DNA from: Parapristionchus giblindavisi
Taxonomy: Eukaryota; Nematoda; Chromadorea; Rhabditida; Diplogasteridae
Direction of reading: 5' to 3'
Assembly (NCBI GenBank): GCA_943737045.1
Contig: CALSFV010000085.1
Span: 201,001 to 265,000, forward strand
Length of the DNA: 64,000 nucleotides
The notes under the pieces are model-generated. The model saw only the letters and a program-made list of their open reading frames with translations, was not told the origin of the DNA and made no database searches. Below, in pieces: positions 10,760 to 22,328 of the stretch. A program made the translations under genes and the position numbers. The first letter of the stretch is position 1, and every line of letters begins with the position of its first letter.

Positions 10760-12757
10760 TTAGAATTTACAAAAGAGGAAAATGAACGGGGATGGTGACT
10801 TAGATGATCCAAAGATACCATGAGAATCAGAGCTAGGTGTTAGAATATCGGCGCCTTTTCCGTATTCTAGTTTGCCTAATACGAACGAAGACCATGTTTC
10901 CCCTTGCTTGAGCAGGGGAAGGGCCGGACTAGAGAGCCATAATGGGAAACCGAGAATAGCGGAAGAATGGCAGCGCATTGCTCGTTTGACTACATCCAGA
11001 AGACGTGAAGGAGGAGCAACCATCCAGAGAAGACTGGATGACCAGATGACGTCCTCGACGGTGAAGGCATCGCTACCAAAGCTGCCGGGGCAAGCGCTTC
11101 TGGAAATGAAACGATCACATTTCTTATTCTTATCATCCGCAAAAAGGTCCCATTCCGGGCGACCCCACTTTGCGCAACACAAATTAAAGATTCTCTCCTG
11201 AACTCCCCAGTCGTCGCCATCCACCCATCTACTCATCTCGTCTGCCTCTCCATTCAATTCTCGCGGAATCCAACTAATCAGAACTCTGATCTCCGCTCGC
11301 TCTATCACGTCTCTTGCTTCTCTCGCTAGCTCCTGTAGCTCTCTCTTCATACTCCCTCTCCTTAGAATCTGAACAGCCGCTTGGCTGTCCGAGAGAACAC
11401 TCACTGAGCTGTTTTTAACAGTATCCTCAAAAGAATTCAAAGCGAAAACTACTCCGCAAAGCTCTCTAAAAGCGCTCGACTTTCCCTTTTCCTCCTCTGT
11501 AAGATTGCGAGCACCTCTAAGAACAATCACGTTATGTCTTAGAAGGATCACTCCCAAGGCTACTGCTGATGCATCCGTTTCAATCCTCCATTCCTCTTCG
11601 AAAGGAGGTGAAACGAAGGATTTGGACACCCCCGAAAGGAGCCGTTCCCTCCATATGGTTAACTCACCAGACTCGGCCTGAGAGAGCTCCTGACGACCTC
11701 TTCCTCCTACTATCATCTCCTCCGTTGAAGACGCCATGGCCCTTGTCAGAAGTGCTCCGTCGTCGCCTACAAGCAAATGAAATGAAGCTACAGTACCCAA
11801 GAACTTCTGACGCTGCTTTATAGATGGTCTAGGCGTCTCCCTTAAATCCTCGATTCTCTCTAGAGCCTTTATCGATCTCTTTTCAGATAAGCGGACTGAT
11901 CCCTTTTCTAGATCGATTGTGAATCCCAGCCATTCACCTTTATGGCTCGGAACCCAGTGACTCTTATCTTCCGCTACCCTTACACCTGCTCGTTCCAAGT
12001 CCTCTCTTACTAAGTGCACTACCTTCTGGCAATCCTCTAACGTCTCTGACAGAATGATGCCATCATCTAAATATAAGCAGCACACTATACCTAAGTCTCT
12101 CCATCGGGCTACAAGTGTGCGGAACACTTTTGTAAACAGCCAAGGAGCAGAAGAAAGACCAAAGGGAAGAGCGCAGAATTGGAAAAAACGCTCTCGCCCT
12201 TTTGAACCTATGCCAAAACCTAGAAGGGGGCGGTCGTCTTCTGCTATAGCCAGATGATGGTAACCAGTAGCAAAATCGAACGTGGCTAGGAAACCATTAA
12301 GGGGAAGCATTTCCCACATTGTCGAGAGGTCCTCTATTCTGAATCGAGTCTTGGGGATCGAGAGGTTCAAGTTACTTAAGTCATGAATGAGGCGTCTCTT
12401 TCTTCCATTATTGACCACAAATATAGGGGAGATCTTCTCCAACGTACCTCTATCCACCTCAGCTACTGCGCCGTTTCTCAACCAGTCGAAGACCGTCGCC
12501 GTTACGAACTCCTCATCCTCCTTGCTGCGCCCTCTCTCGACGACTCGTTCACTTCCTGGAAGTGAACGGGTTAACAAACGATCACCCTGGGTGATTTGTA
12601 ACGCATAGCCCTGGGCTAATACTTTCAAAACAAAAGGCGAGGCGCCGATAGATTGCCAGAAATGGATCGAATTTCTTAGGCTTAAGAAAGCAACCGTGTT
12701 TTCCTTACCTGTGAGAAGACTGTCTGCATTGAGGGCGGGTGTGACCGTAGCCGCCAC
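10760..12757 (-). CDS. Reverse transcriptase / RNase H polyprotein of the PAT-like element
   Basis: The product is a 665-residue ORF with no breaks. RT motifs are DFATGYHH (about 161-168), LPFGLSSAP (197-205) and the catalytic YLDD (229-232). RNase H follows, with acidic residues D395 (ETDAS), E432 (FRELCG), D457 (LSDSQ) and D506 (GEADEMSRW). A C-terminal region with WDLFADDKNKKCDRF and APPSRL resembles the extra domain usual after RNase H in DIRS/PAT elements. The protein copies element RNA into DNA. The start overlaps the end of gag by about 53 bp in another frame, so translation probably depends on reinitiation or frameshifting. Length and motifs suggest it is active or recently so. Confidence 0.93.
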   Translation of the reverse strand: MAATVTPALNADSLLTGKENTVAFLSLRNSIHFWQSIGASPFVLKVLAQGYALQITQGDRLLTRSLPGSERVVERGRSKEDEEFVTATVFDWLRNGAVAEVDRGTLEKISPIFVVNNGRKRRLIHDLSNLNLSIPKTRFRIEDLSTMWEMLPLNGFLATFDFATGYHHLAIAEDDRPLLGFGIGSKGRERFFQFCALPFGLSSAPWLFTKVFRTLVARWRDLGIVCCLYLDDGIILSETLEDCQKVVHLVREDLERAGVRVAEDKSHWVPSHKGEWLGFTIDLEKGSVRLSEKRSIKALERIEDLRETPRPSIKQRQKFLGTVASFHLLVGDDGALLTRAMASSTEEMIVGGRGRQELSQAESGELTIWRERLLSGVSKSFVSPPFEEEWRIETDASAVALGVILLRHNVIVLRGARNLTEEEKGKSSAFRELCGVVFALNSFEDTVKNSSVSVLSDSQAAVQILRRGSMKRELQELAREARDVIERAEIRVLISWIPRELNGEADEMSRWVDGDDWGVQERIFNLCCAKWGRPEWDLFADDKNKKCDRFISRSACPGSFGSDAFTVEDVIWSSSLLWMVAPPSRLLDVVKRAMRCHSSAILGFPLWLSSPALPLLKQGETWSSFVLGKLEYGKGADILTPSSDSHGIFGSSKSPSPFIFLFCKF

Positions 12758-13277
12758 AGCTGTAGCATCTGACCCTGTCGGAGGGGCGAACGTCGTTGGC
12801 GTAGAAGGGACGGGGACTGGGCTGCCGAGCCAGTCCCCGAGACGGAAAGGGCTGATGATCGGTCAACTTGCGCTTGCGAGAAGACTCCGCGGAAGAAACA
12901 GAAGACATAAGTGACGCTGCCAGAAGGGCAGCTTCACTTCCTGCTTGGGCTCCTCCGATCGACTGAACTAGAGCGATCTTGTCAAAGATCCCAAAGACGC
13001 TGGGATCTTTGTCTCCGGAGACGAGTAACGCGTTCCTTTGTTTGATCTTCTCGATAGCTTCTGCCAACTTCTCTTGCTTTCCTACCCGAACTTCTTCAAG
13101 CAGGTTAAGCAGGGAGACATTCAGTTCCAACTGCCGCTGGTGGCTCGTGGAAGACACCTGGGGGATCGAATGGACGACTGCGTCCTTGACCTTCTTCTTT
13201 TCTAGCAGAGGGCCCAAGAGCTCCGCCAGACTTTCCAAGTTGTCTTTGGACAACGCCATAGACCTGAAGTGAATCAA
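12705..13277 (-). CDS. Gag-like nucleic-acid-binding protein of the PAT-like element
   Basis: This 190-residue protein ends with a CCHC zinc knuckle: C171, C174, H179, C184 (CX2CX4HX4C). The N-terminal 150 residues are helical and charged with no recognised fold, typical of fast-evolving gag. It is the first ORF of the element, just inside repeat b, and overlaps the RT ORF start. It is inferred to package element RNA. No stop or frameshift is seen. Confidence 0.85.
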   Translation of the reverse strand: MIHFRSMALSKDNLESLAELLGPLLEKKKVKDAVVHSIPQVSSTSHQRQLELNVSLLNLLEEVRVGKQEKLAEAIEKIKQRNALLVSGDKDPSVFGIFDKIALVQSIGGAQAGSEAALLAASLMSSVSSAESSRKRKLTDHQPFPSRGLARQPSPRPFYANDVRPSDRVRCYSCGGYGHTRPQCRQSSHR

Positions 13278-13344
13278 CTACCTTTGAATAATGATCAAAG
13301 GTTTATTAGGAACAGAAAAAAACTGAAAACAAATACAAAAACGA

Positions 13345-13475
13345 CTTTAACAAGAAAACAATAATTGGTCCTAAAAACAGCCTAGAATGAAGAAATACAC
13401 ACAGTGTGCGCCACTGTGTGACTCGCTGAGTATCGCTCTCGCTGCGCGTCGAAGTGCGGGATATTCAAACATAAT
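13345..13475. repeat. PAT split direct repeat, terminal b copy
   Basis: This 131-bp block is repeated at 10481-10612 with few differences. It forms the outer end upstream of gag on the minus strand and so probably contains the promoter. Confidence 0.88.
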
Positions 13476-13627
13476 AATACGCAAAGGAAATAAATGGTGC
13501 GTCCAAATGCGGAGCGCAGCAGAGCAAAACACGACCGGGCTCTACTGTACTTTGTTTAGGAAGTCTCGGCCAACTAGTGAAAAAATCATACAAATCTTCT
13601 CATCGGAGCGTTATTTTAAACTTTTAA

Positions 13628-13917
13628 AGAAGGAGACCCTTATGTTGGCATGACTGACTCCCGCAACGATTAACACAGGGCAGAATGATAATTTTGTATG
13701 GAAATTAGCGTGAGGGATAATGGGAAAGTGAGAGAGTCAAGTATGCAAATCGGAGAGGCACTCTCTACTTGCCTAAAAAGTTGTACTTTCAATGAGTATA
13801 ACAAGCTTCAAACATATCATCAAGCAATATGAAATATGTCGTCCGGTTCGTGTGATATATTTATAAATCTCTATCATTCTAGCGGACCAATCTTGTTATG
13901 AAAAAACTCGAGGGTCT
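13628..13917. mobile_element. TTAA-flanked MITE, about 290 bp
   Basis: The left end AGAAGGAGACCC follows TTAA (13624-13627). The right end ...GAGGGTCT precedes TTAA (13918-13921). Ends and interior (GTTGGCATGACTGACTCCCG; GAGAGAGTCAAGTATGCAAATCG) match the larger element at 21145-21902. Confidence 0.7.
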
Positions 13918-13921
13918 TTAA

Positions 13922-14330
13922 ATATATATTTTAGACAATTTTTTCAAGCTTAAAAACATGAGATCAAGCTTTTCGATTAGAAATTTTGCGAGTTGTGCAG
14001 TTGAATAAATAAAATATTTTTTATTTAAAAAAACGAAGAAAGATGAGTTCTTCTTTCACACATACCCAGTTATGTTCCATCGGATCTGTGTTGTATAAAT
14101 ACCATTCATGACCAATGGCGATCCAATTCCAGAGAACTCCCGAACATCCTGTAATTGGTTTTGAAACATCGAAGATACTGTTAAGGAGCACCCTATTCCC
14201 AGGCTAAACGCCTCCCCTATTCCCTATCCCTATTTCGACCGCTATCCACTTTCTCCATCTTTAGAATTATTTTAGAATTAGCTTAGAATGTAGTTTTTCT
14301 TTGCCTTTTAATTAAATTGGTATATCACAG
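13922..14330. other. Unassigned AT-rich DNA
   Basis: I see no ORF with family resemblance, no repeat matching other parts of the window and no terminal-repeat signature here. Confidence 0.4.
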
Positions 14331-14332
14331 GT

Positions 14333-16162
14333 CTCCTGTAAAATTGTATGAAAATTAGAACCTTTTTCGACAGAAAAAAATTGATTTCCTCCGTTTTTAT
14401 TGATTGTTGTTAGACTGGCCTAACTGAGTGCGAAAACAACATTTTCAAATTTTGTTTTTCGGAATTGGCATATCTATGCAACTTGTTTCCTGTAAACTTT
14501 AGATGAGTGCAACTCGCTTCGTTTTTGTGCTACCGTGTTCAATTTTTTTAGATCGGTTACTAATAACCTCGTCTACAAATAACTTAATTGAGGATATGGT
14601 CGGAAATGTTGTTTTTTATGTGTTATTGCATGAAAACTGTTTTTCAGCATACAAAATGAGATGTTTCTCGAAAATTTTCTCTAAAGGATAAGAGTTATAT
14701 TGCAGATTCGGATTCCCCTGTCCATAAATTGGGGTATCCTGATATATCTTTTAACCCAACTCTGTCCCCGCAATAGTGCTACTGTATATCGTCCTGGACT
14801 TGCAATTTTCTCTCATATCACGGCTGTAAATCAGCTCAAACTTATGCTAATTTTCTTATTAGCATATTTATACCCTGTATCTCGACCAGCCTTACAAAAT
14901 TGTCTTTGTGGTTCGAATTCTCAACAACAATCATTTTTGAGTTATGAATCGAAAACTGATTTTATTAACGGTTTTTCGCCTTTCTGGCTTGATGCAACTT
15001 AAAAACTCCAGCGTTTTTGTTTTGTTTTCAAATATAATGATGTTTTATTTTTCAATTCACTTTAAACCATCGATTTATCCTGTGAGAGAGAAGAGAACAT
15101 TCGAGGATGCCAGAGTGATAACTTCGGATGCATTCTATGATATAATATTAATAATAATAATAGTGATTTCTCAGAGTATTGCGAAGGTTCAATGGAAAAG
15201 AATGGATAGTTGTTTGAGTTAAAGATGGTGGCCCGCGAATGTTCAGATAAATCACTACACCCCTCTTGTGCGAATGCAAAGTGATATGCGAAGAGTTAGA
15301 GTAGCCTCTCATCTATCCCATAGCGCAGTGGTAAACGTTCAGACTCGTTACCCGTTTGACGCAAGTTCGAAACCTATTGCCGAATTTCCTCAATTTTCAA
15401 AAAGCGCGCCCTTCCCTGAACCGGGCCTGATGGTTTATTAATGTTTCTAGCGATCAATAGACAAAGTCAGCACAAAATAAATAGTGTACTGTACGTAGAA
15501 TAACTTTTGCTAACTTTCTGTCTTCACAGTTTGTTCACGAAAATATTCGTGGGACACCACCTTTAAGAATTACTCAAACAATTTCTTCGACGTTAATGAT
15601 CAATAAACAAATACCAAAAAACGATAAATAGGAACAGTGAAAGTCATATCGTTAATAAAATCAGTTTTCGATTCATAACTCAAAAATGATTGTTGTTGAG
15701 AATTCGAACACTAAGACAATTTTGTAAGGCTGGTCGAGATACAGGGTTTAAATATGCTAATAAAAAAAAATAAGAAAATTTGCATAAGTTTGAGCTGATT
15801 TACAGCCGTGATATGAGAGAAAATTGCACTAAGTCCAGGACGATATACAGTAGCACTATTTTTTCATGCAATAACACATGAAGAACAACATTTCCGACCA
15901 TACCCTCAATTGTGTTATTTGTAGACGAGGTCATTAGCAACCTATCTAAAAAAATTGAACACGGTAGCACAAAAACGAAGCGAGTTACACTCATCAAAAG
16001 TTTACAGGAAACAAATTGCATAGATATGCAAATTCCGAAAAACAAAATTTGAAAATGTTGTTTTCGCACTCACGGAAAGTCTAACAACAATCAATAAAAA
16101 CGGAGGAAATCAATTTTTTTCTGTCAAATGGTTTCATACACTTTTACAGGAGATCCGTGATA
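14333..16162. mobile_element. TA-flanked foldback element
   Basis: Termini TATCACAGGTCTCCTGTAAA (left) and its near complement (right) are flanked by TA. Inverted arms pair 14333-15000 with 15640-16162, including the block around ATTTTGTTTTTCGGAA. A 340-bp TTAA MITE lies inside. A relative with the same ends is at 39338-40683. The right TA (16163-16164) is also the left flank of the next element, so the two abut. Confidence 0.7.
15223..15562. mobile_element. 340-bp TTAA MITE carrying a tRNA-like module
   Basis: The ends AGATGGTGGCCCGCG and CGTGGGACACCACCT are flanked by TTAA (15219-15222, 15563-15566). Inside, 15312-15378 has box-A-like TAGCGCAGTGGTAAACG and box-B-like AGTTCGAAACC. A second 340-bp copy with the same plan is at 24743-25082. 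Confidence 0.75.
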
Positions 16163-16164
16163 TA

Positions 16165-18832
16165 CAGTATCGTCCAAAAGTAATGGGACACTTTTTCATT
16201 TTTTTTATAACTTTTGATCCAGGAAAGTAATCAAGTTGATCTTTTGAGTCGATGTTGAATATTACCATGATGTGCTTGTGTAATTAAATTCGTTCACTGA
16301 TGCGTAGTGATTACGTAATCGAAGTACACTATTTCGAAAATTTTTATTTCTTTAGTGGAAAGTCCTGTTCTTCTGAAACATTGTGAGAGTGGAGACATCC
16401 ACTAGGGCTGCACATTCAACAAAATCGGAATGGCTCTGACTCCGATTTCAAGCTGTAGCGTTGTTGCAAAATTGACTTCCGGAATTCAAAACTCGGCTTT
16501 TAGATGTGCTAACGACCCGTTCTAAGCACCAAAATGATGCTAGTGACGAGTGATGTTTATTCCCAGATCATGGTAGTCATACATAGCTCTTCATTTGCCG
16601 CCAGGGCATAAAAAGCAATTTTTTTGGAAGGATTAATTTTGAGACCCTGCCGTTCGGAGGGCAGGACTTCCAAAATTATGGTTCCTCCACAGGCACCTTT
16701 GTAATGTATCATACAGTGTAGCCTAAAAGTCATGGGACGCTTTTTCATTTTTCTATAACTTTTGATCCAGAAAAGCAATCAAGTTGAACTTTTCAGCCAA
16801 TGTACAGAATTTATCAGGGAATATTACCATGACGTGTTGGTATAATTAAATTAGTTCACTGATGCGTAGTGATGACGCTATCGAAATACACTTTTTTGAA
16901 AATTTACATTTCTTTAGAGAAAGATCCTGTTCTTCTGAAACGTTGTGAGAGTGGAGACCCCCACAAGGGCTGCACTGTCACACAATCCGGAATGGCTCCG
17001 ATTCCGATTTCAAGCTGCAGCAGGGTTGCAACTTTGACCACCAAAATTTATAACTCAGCTTCTAGATGTTCTATCGACCTGTTCTAAGTGCTGAAATGAT
17101 GCTAGTGGCGAGTATTGTTTATCCCCAGATTATGGTAGTCATAGTTCGTAATTTGCCCTCAGGGCATAAAACATTTTTTTGGGGGGAGGACCGATTTTAA
17201 GACTCTACCGTTCAGAGGGCAGGTCTTCTAAAATTATGGTTTCTGCGCAAGCAGCTTTGCAATATATCATATATTAAGTTCCCTTATTTTGGTTTAGTTC
17301 CGATTCCTTTCAGACCCGCAGCAAAAGTTATGCTGAGGTCTACTCGGTGCGCACTCTTGCGCCTTCTCTCTTACTGCTCTCACTCCTCAGCCTCTATTGA
17401 TGAAATCTCTTAGTTTCAAAGTACCAATTCATGTTAGAGGTGTTCACAAAGGTTTTTACACTATTGCTAAACTTTGATCTTTGATCTTTGTATGTTGATC
17501 TTTGATCGCTGAAACCGAGTAGACTTCAACATAACTTTTGCTACGGGTCTGAAAGGAATCGGAACTAAACCAAAATAAGGAAAATAAATGTATGATACAC
17601 TGCTAAGCTGCATGAGCAGGAACCATAATTTTAGAAGACCTGCCCTCTGAACGGTAGGGTCTCAAAATCGGTCCTCCCCAAAAAATAGTATTTAAGCCCT
17701 GAGGGCAAATGACGAGCTATGACTACCACAATCTGGGGATAAACATTACTCGGCATTATCATCATTTCAGCACTTGAAACGGGTTGTTAGCTTATCTATA
17801 AGCTGAGTTATAAATTTTGGTGGTCAAAGTTGCAACCCTGCTACAGCTTGAAATCGGAATCGGAGTCATTCCGGATTGTGTGACTGTGCAGCCCTAGTGG
17901 GGGTCTCTCACTCTCACAACGTTTCAGAAGAACAGGATCTTTCTCTAAAGAAATGTAAATTTTCAAAAAAGTGTATTTCGATAGCGTCATCACTACGCAT
18001 CAGTGAACTAATTTAATTATACCAACACGTCATGGTAATATTCCCTGATAAATTCTGTACATTGGCTGAAAAGTTCAACTTGATTGCTTTTCTGGATCAA
18101 AAGTTATAGAAAAATGAAAAAGCGTCCCATGACTTTTAGGCTACACTGTATGATACATTACAAAGGTGCCTGTGGAGGAACCATAATTTTGGAAGTCCTG
18201 CCCTCCGAACGGCAGGGTCTCAAAATTAATCCTTCCAAAAAAATTGCTTTTTATGCCCTGGCGGCAAATGAAGAGCTATGTATGACTACCATGATCTGGG
18301 AATAAACATCACTCGTCACTAGCATCATTTTGGTGCTTAGAACGGGTCGTTAGCACATCTAAAAGCCGAGTTTTGAATTCCGGAAGTCAATTTTGCAACA
18401 ACGCTACAGCTTGAAATCGGAGTCAGAGCCATTCCGATTTTGTTGAATGTGCAGCCCTAGTGGATGTCTCCACTCTCACAATGTTTCAGAAGAACAGGAC
18501 TTTCCACTAAAGAAATAAAAATTTTCGAAATAGTGTACTTCGATTACGTAATCACTACGCATCAGTGAACTAATTTAATTAAACCAGCACATCATGGGAA
18601 TATTCCTTGATAAATTTTGTACTTGGACTCAAAATATGAGCTTGATTGCTTTCCTGGATCAAAAGTTATAACAAAAAAAATGAAAAAGTGTCCCATTACT
18701 TTTGGGACACTTTTTCATTTTTTTTTCACAATCGTTCGGAATGGAGAAATTTCATGGCAACCCAGCTACGTAACACCCATTAGCTGATAAAGTTGTTCAA
18801 TGTCAATGTCAAATTACTTTTGGACGATACTG
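16165..18832. mobile_element. TA-flanked mariner-type foldback, 2.7 kb
   Basis: The termini CAGTATCGTCCAAAAGTAAT and complement have TA on both sides (16163-16164, 18833-18834). The arms run about 540 bp inward and then meet a second TA-flanked foldback. No transposase is visible. Tc1/mariner origin is inferred from the TA target and the CAGT start. Confidence 0.7.
16714..18148. mobile_element. Nested TA-flanked foldback with CAGTGTAGCC ends
   Basis: The termini CAGTGTAGCCTAAAAGTCAT and complement are flanked by TA (16712-16713, 18149-18150). The ends resemble those of the enclosing element, so this is either a related element inserted in its relative or a duplicated-terminus composite. A diverged half copy lies at about 48960-49690. 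Confidence 0.65.
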
Positions 18833-19067
18833 TATTATAAATAGAGACATAACGTCATTATTGTCTCTCCCTCGCTCTCGGCTCGTCTATCTCTCCTCTC
18901 CCCTTTCTCCTGTAGTAGGCGGTCGGTACCGCGTGAGTGTCATTTGAATTGAATTTTGTATTATAGATGGAGTTAGAGATAAAGGATTGATATTTTATCT
19001 CAAGTCTTTGTGCTTACCACAACTTGAAGGACCCGGACATTGTATATCACGCCTGTCACGCAAGGAT

Positions 19068-19779
19068 TAGGGTGGCGAGAACCAGTTTCTAATCTCTAAT
19101 TATTCTCTCCCTCCAACTAGTTTTTTTTTCTGCTCTCTCTCTGCTACTCATCTGTCCCCTGTGGCAGCCGTGCCTTGGGGTCACAGTTGAGTAGCAAACG
19201 CTACTCTTAGTCTATTCCTTTGTATTTTTCTCGACTTTAAGTGGTCTAAATGTGCAAATCTGAATATTTTTGGAATCTACAAGCAAAGGGCTATTCAACA
19301 AGCTTAAAATTGGCTATCAAAGAAGATTAGAGACGCTTGGTTGTTTATTTATTGGGGCGGAGTCTATCACTATGCAAAGGGTAGATGACGACAAGGAAGA
19401 GTTTTAATTGCGGTTCAAATGACTTTAATAACATGATAATCATAAATGATATTATCAGTCTTCCCATCCGTCTTATCGGAAGTGCTGGAATGCATAACAT
19501 GAGATATCGACAAAATTTAAAAGTTATCTTTGACAATTTTAGGCTTGTTGAATAGCTCTTTGTTATGTAGATTCAAAAAATATTCAGATTTGCACATATC
19601 GATTACTTAGAGCCGAAAAAACCCAAAAAGAGTAGACATTATTACGCACTAATGTTTTGACGATCTCATCGCTACTAACCGGCGCGCTAGAGATCGTAAA
19701 TGTGCCTCTCTCATTGTCAGTCGAGTAGAGGGATACTGTCACTAGGACTAGTGAGTAGTGACTGATTCTCGCCACCCTA
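19068..19779. mobile_element. hAT-type MITE, copy 1
   Basis: The ends TAGGGTGGCGAGAA and complement are flanked by 8-bp duplications GCAAGGAT (19060-19067) and GTAAGGAT (19780-19787), one mismatch. An 8-bp target duplication and these ends are typical of hAT elements. Copies with exact duplications are at 22379-23827 and 46029-46884. Confidence 0.8.
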
Positions 19780-19787
19780 GTAAGGAT

Positions 19788-20122
19788 TAGGGTGGCGAAA
19801 ATGATTCATGATTATTCGTCCACTTTAGCGGTCTAGAGTGAGTATTCACGGAAAAGGCATTTACGACCGATCTCTCATGCGAATGAGTTGTTAGAGGAGA
19901 GGTCAATGCGAATGAGTCAAAAAAAGCTAGTCGAGTGCGAGTCAGACCGCTTTCTCAGCCCTCCTTTCACCAAATTTTCTTGACTCACTTCGACTCGCCA
20001 AAAAACGAATATTCGCAGGGGAGACCGGCCAACTGCCACTTGGAATGAATATTCGCAAGGGGAGCGAGCCACTCATTATAGGCCACAGAAATGAATAATC
20101 ATGAGTCATTTTCGGGCACTAG
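19788..20122. mobile_element. Second hAT-like element abutting copy 1
   Basis: It starts TAGGGTGGCGAAAATGATTC directly after the duplication of the first copy. A degraded inverted end, GAGTCATTTTCGGGCACTA, is at 20104-20122. The 8-bp flanks match poorly (4 of 8), so the right border is uncertain. Confidence 0.45.
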
Positions 20123-20126
20123 GCCG

Positions 20127-20290
20127 GATGAGAACCGACTGGATGAGAACCGACTGGATGAGAACCGACTGGATGAGAACCGACTGGATGAGAACCGACT
20201 GGATGAGAACCGACTGGATGAGAACCGCCTGGATGAGAACCGACTGGATGAGAACCGACTGGATGAGAACTCACCGGATGAGAACTGAGC
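20127..20290. repeat. 15-bp minisatellite
   Basis: About eleven tandem copies of CTGGATGAGAACCGA run through here with few changes. Because 15 is a multiple of 3 all frames stay open, which produces repetitive ORFs that are not genes. Diverged complementary units are at about 26800-26880. Confidence 0.9.
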
Positions 20291-20560
20291 GTATGAGAAA
20301 CCATGGCAAATTTTGCGCTGATCACGAGTATGTCAGTCCAATATTTCAAAATGGGTCGGATGAGAACTTAGCGGCCATTTTATGGCAAATTTTGCGTTGA
20401 TCACGAGCAAGGAGAGAGAGCAAAACATTTATTGGACTGACATACTCGTGATCAGCGCAAAACTTGCCATAAAATAGCCGCTAAGTTCTCATCCGACCCA
20501 TTTTGAAATATTGGACTGACATACTCGTGATCAGCGCAAAATTTGCCATAAAATGGAAGC
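20290..20560. repeat. Tandem about 80-bp repeat with distant inverted partner
   Basis: The unit contains CATTTTGAAATATTGGACTG and GATCAGCGCAAAATTTGCC. Copies occur in both orientations here and again at 26550-26790 in inverted orientation. Adjacent sequence at 20600-20780 is also mirrored at 26340-26530. The pairs form the arms of a large palindrome enclosing the LINE-bearing region. Confidence 0.7.
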
Positions 20561-21144
20561 TTACAAGGGAACTATCTCAGCTTGCTTTTTTTTTTCAAAC
20601 GGGATGAAATTTTGCAAAGACATAGCTGAACATATTATAAGATCAAGTGTGAAGTCTAAAAATTCTGGCAGGCAATAGCCGAGCCAGAAAATTGATCCAA
20701 AATTTTGACCCATGTTCAGTTAAGTTTCACATGTTCTGTGTCAAAACGATTTTGCGATTCAAGGTCTGTTCCTTGAAAGGAATCCCTCCTAATATCCACC
20801 ATGGCATATTTGCTGATGATATCAAGATGTACGCTCCTGTCCCATCTTCATCTGTAGATATTCAAAATACCATTGATCAAATCTCCGAATGGAGCCAATT
20901 ATGGAATATGACCCTCTCCCCATCGAAATGTACTGTAATGCATTTTGGACCTCTTAAGAATAGAACTGTTTATTACCTCGATGGTCATGCTTTATCCCCT
21001 TCTTCTATTGTTAAAGACAGGTATTTATATGACCCCTAATTTAAAGTTTAATGACCACATCTCCATTATTTCCAATAGAGCTAGACAAAGGGCTAATATT
21101 CTTTTCAAGACCATATATTCAAAATCAAACGAAATCTTCCTTAA

Positions 21145-21902
21145 AGAAGGGGACCCATGAGTTGGCATGACTGACTCCCGCCACGATAAGCATGTTGGCT
21201 ATTGTTTATCGTACAGTGGTGCACGTAAGCCTTTTCAACAGGCTCCACGCGGCATAGCGCCGCGCCACGCCTGGCGTTTTTCTCGATGAATAAAGAGTTA
21301 ACAATTATGTTTATAGTAGCGATCACTTACCTGTTTGGGAAGCTAAAATATGCCATGGTAACCAAAATTTTTGGCTGTGTCTGAATAGTTCTTCCAAAAA
21401 TATCAAAATTATCACACCATTATAAAAATTTGAATTCCCGCTCACGCCGCGCGTTTACCGCGCGTTGCTTTTGCGCGGGAATATTTAAATTTTCAAAATT
21501 ACAAAGTACGAATTTTGGAAGAACTATTCAGACACAACCAAAAATTTTGGTTACTATGGGATATTTTAGCCTCCCAAACAGGTAAGCGTTCGCTACTATA
21601 AACATAATTTTTAACTATTTATTCATCGAGAAAAACGCCAGGCGTGGTGGGGCGTGGCGCGGCGCTATGCCGCGTGGAGCCTGTTGAAAAGGCGTGTTGA
21701 AAATATGGTAATTGGCGTAAGGGACAATGAGAAAATGAGAGAGTCAAGTATGCAAATCGTATGGGCACTCTCTGCAGGCCTCGCATAGTGTGCTTGAAAC
21801 ATATCGGGAATCCATATCAGATATGTCTTTCGATTTGTGTGATGAATCTCTATCATTCTATCCGAACAGTCTTATGACGAAAAAACTCGTGGGTCTCCAT
21901 CT
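21145..21902. mobile_element. TTAA-flanked element inside the LINE
   Basis: The left end AGAAGGGGACCCATGAGTT and right end AACTCGTGGGTCTCCATCT are flanked by TTAA (21141-21144, 21903-21906). The interior has an inverted repeat around 21230-21310 / 21590-21690 and a GC-rich block, CGCGCGTTTACCGCGCGTTG, also found at 31940-31960. Excision with one TTAA restores the LINE reading frame. Confidence 0.9.
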
Positions 21903-22328
21903 TTAAAGCTTATTGTGTTTATGTTAGACCCATTCTTGAATCATCTACTGTTGTATTTAATACCACTACAAAGCACCTTGCCGATTGTCTTGAAGATGTC
22001 CAAAGGAATTATACTAAAAGAATGTTCGCTAAATGTCGTTTACCATCCACTTCTTATCACAATAGACTTAGTTTCCTTAAACTTTCGACCCTTGAATATA
22101 GGAGAGCCATTTACGATATTCAATTCATACATATCACTATACACCAATTAAACCTGTTTGATTCAACCAATCTATTCACTATTCATCCTTCTAGATATTG
22201 TCGTCTATCGCACCCATTTGCTTATTGTTCTCCCTTATAAGATTTCATCAACTCATACCACATGTGCTTCTAGATGTATTGACACTTGGAATAAATTATC
22301 CCCTGAATTAGTCCTCTCCCCACAAATA

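Larger units (their letters stand above)
9041..13475 (-). mobile_element. PAT-like tyrosine-recombinase (DIRS group) retrotransposon
   Basis: Read on the minus strand the order is repeat b, gag, RT/RNase H, repeats a+b, tyrosine recombinase, repeat a. Split direct repeats of the type A1-B1A2-B2 plus a tyrosine recombinase instead of a DDE integrase define PAT-like members of the DIRS order. The element is 4.4 kb, a normal length. All ORFs are open except one frameshift in the recombinase at a homopolymer. No target duplication is seen, as expected for this mechanism. It is GC-richer than its surroundings, which suggests a recent arrival. It sits 24 bp beyond the TTAA at 9013-9016. Confidence 0.92.

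Noticed and set aside
14503..15222. Three short hydrophobic plus-strand ORFs
   Set aside because: They lie in one arm of a foldback, recur on the other strand at 15800-16069 and have no conserved motif.
20127..20290. CRISPR-like array
   Set aside because: Units are directly tandem with no spacers and the DNA is eukaryotic.
20091..20400. ORFs encoding DENRL or MRTDW repeats
   Set aside because: They arise from a 15-bp minisatellite open in several frames on both strands. No start context or flanking coding sequence supports a gene.
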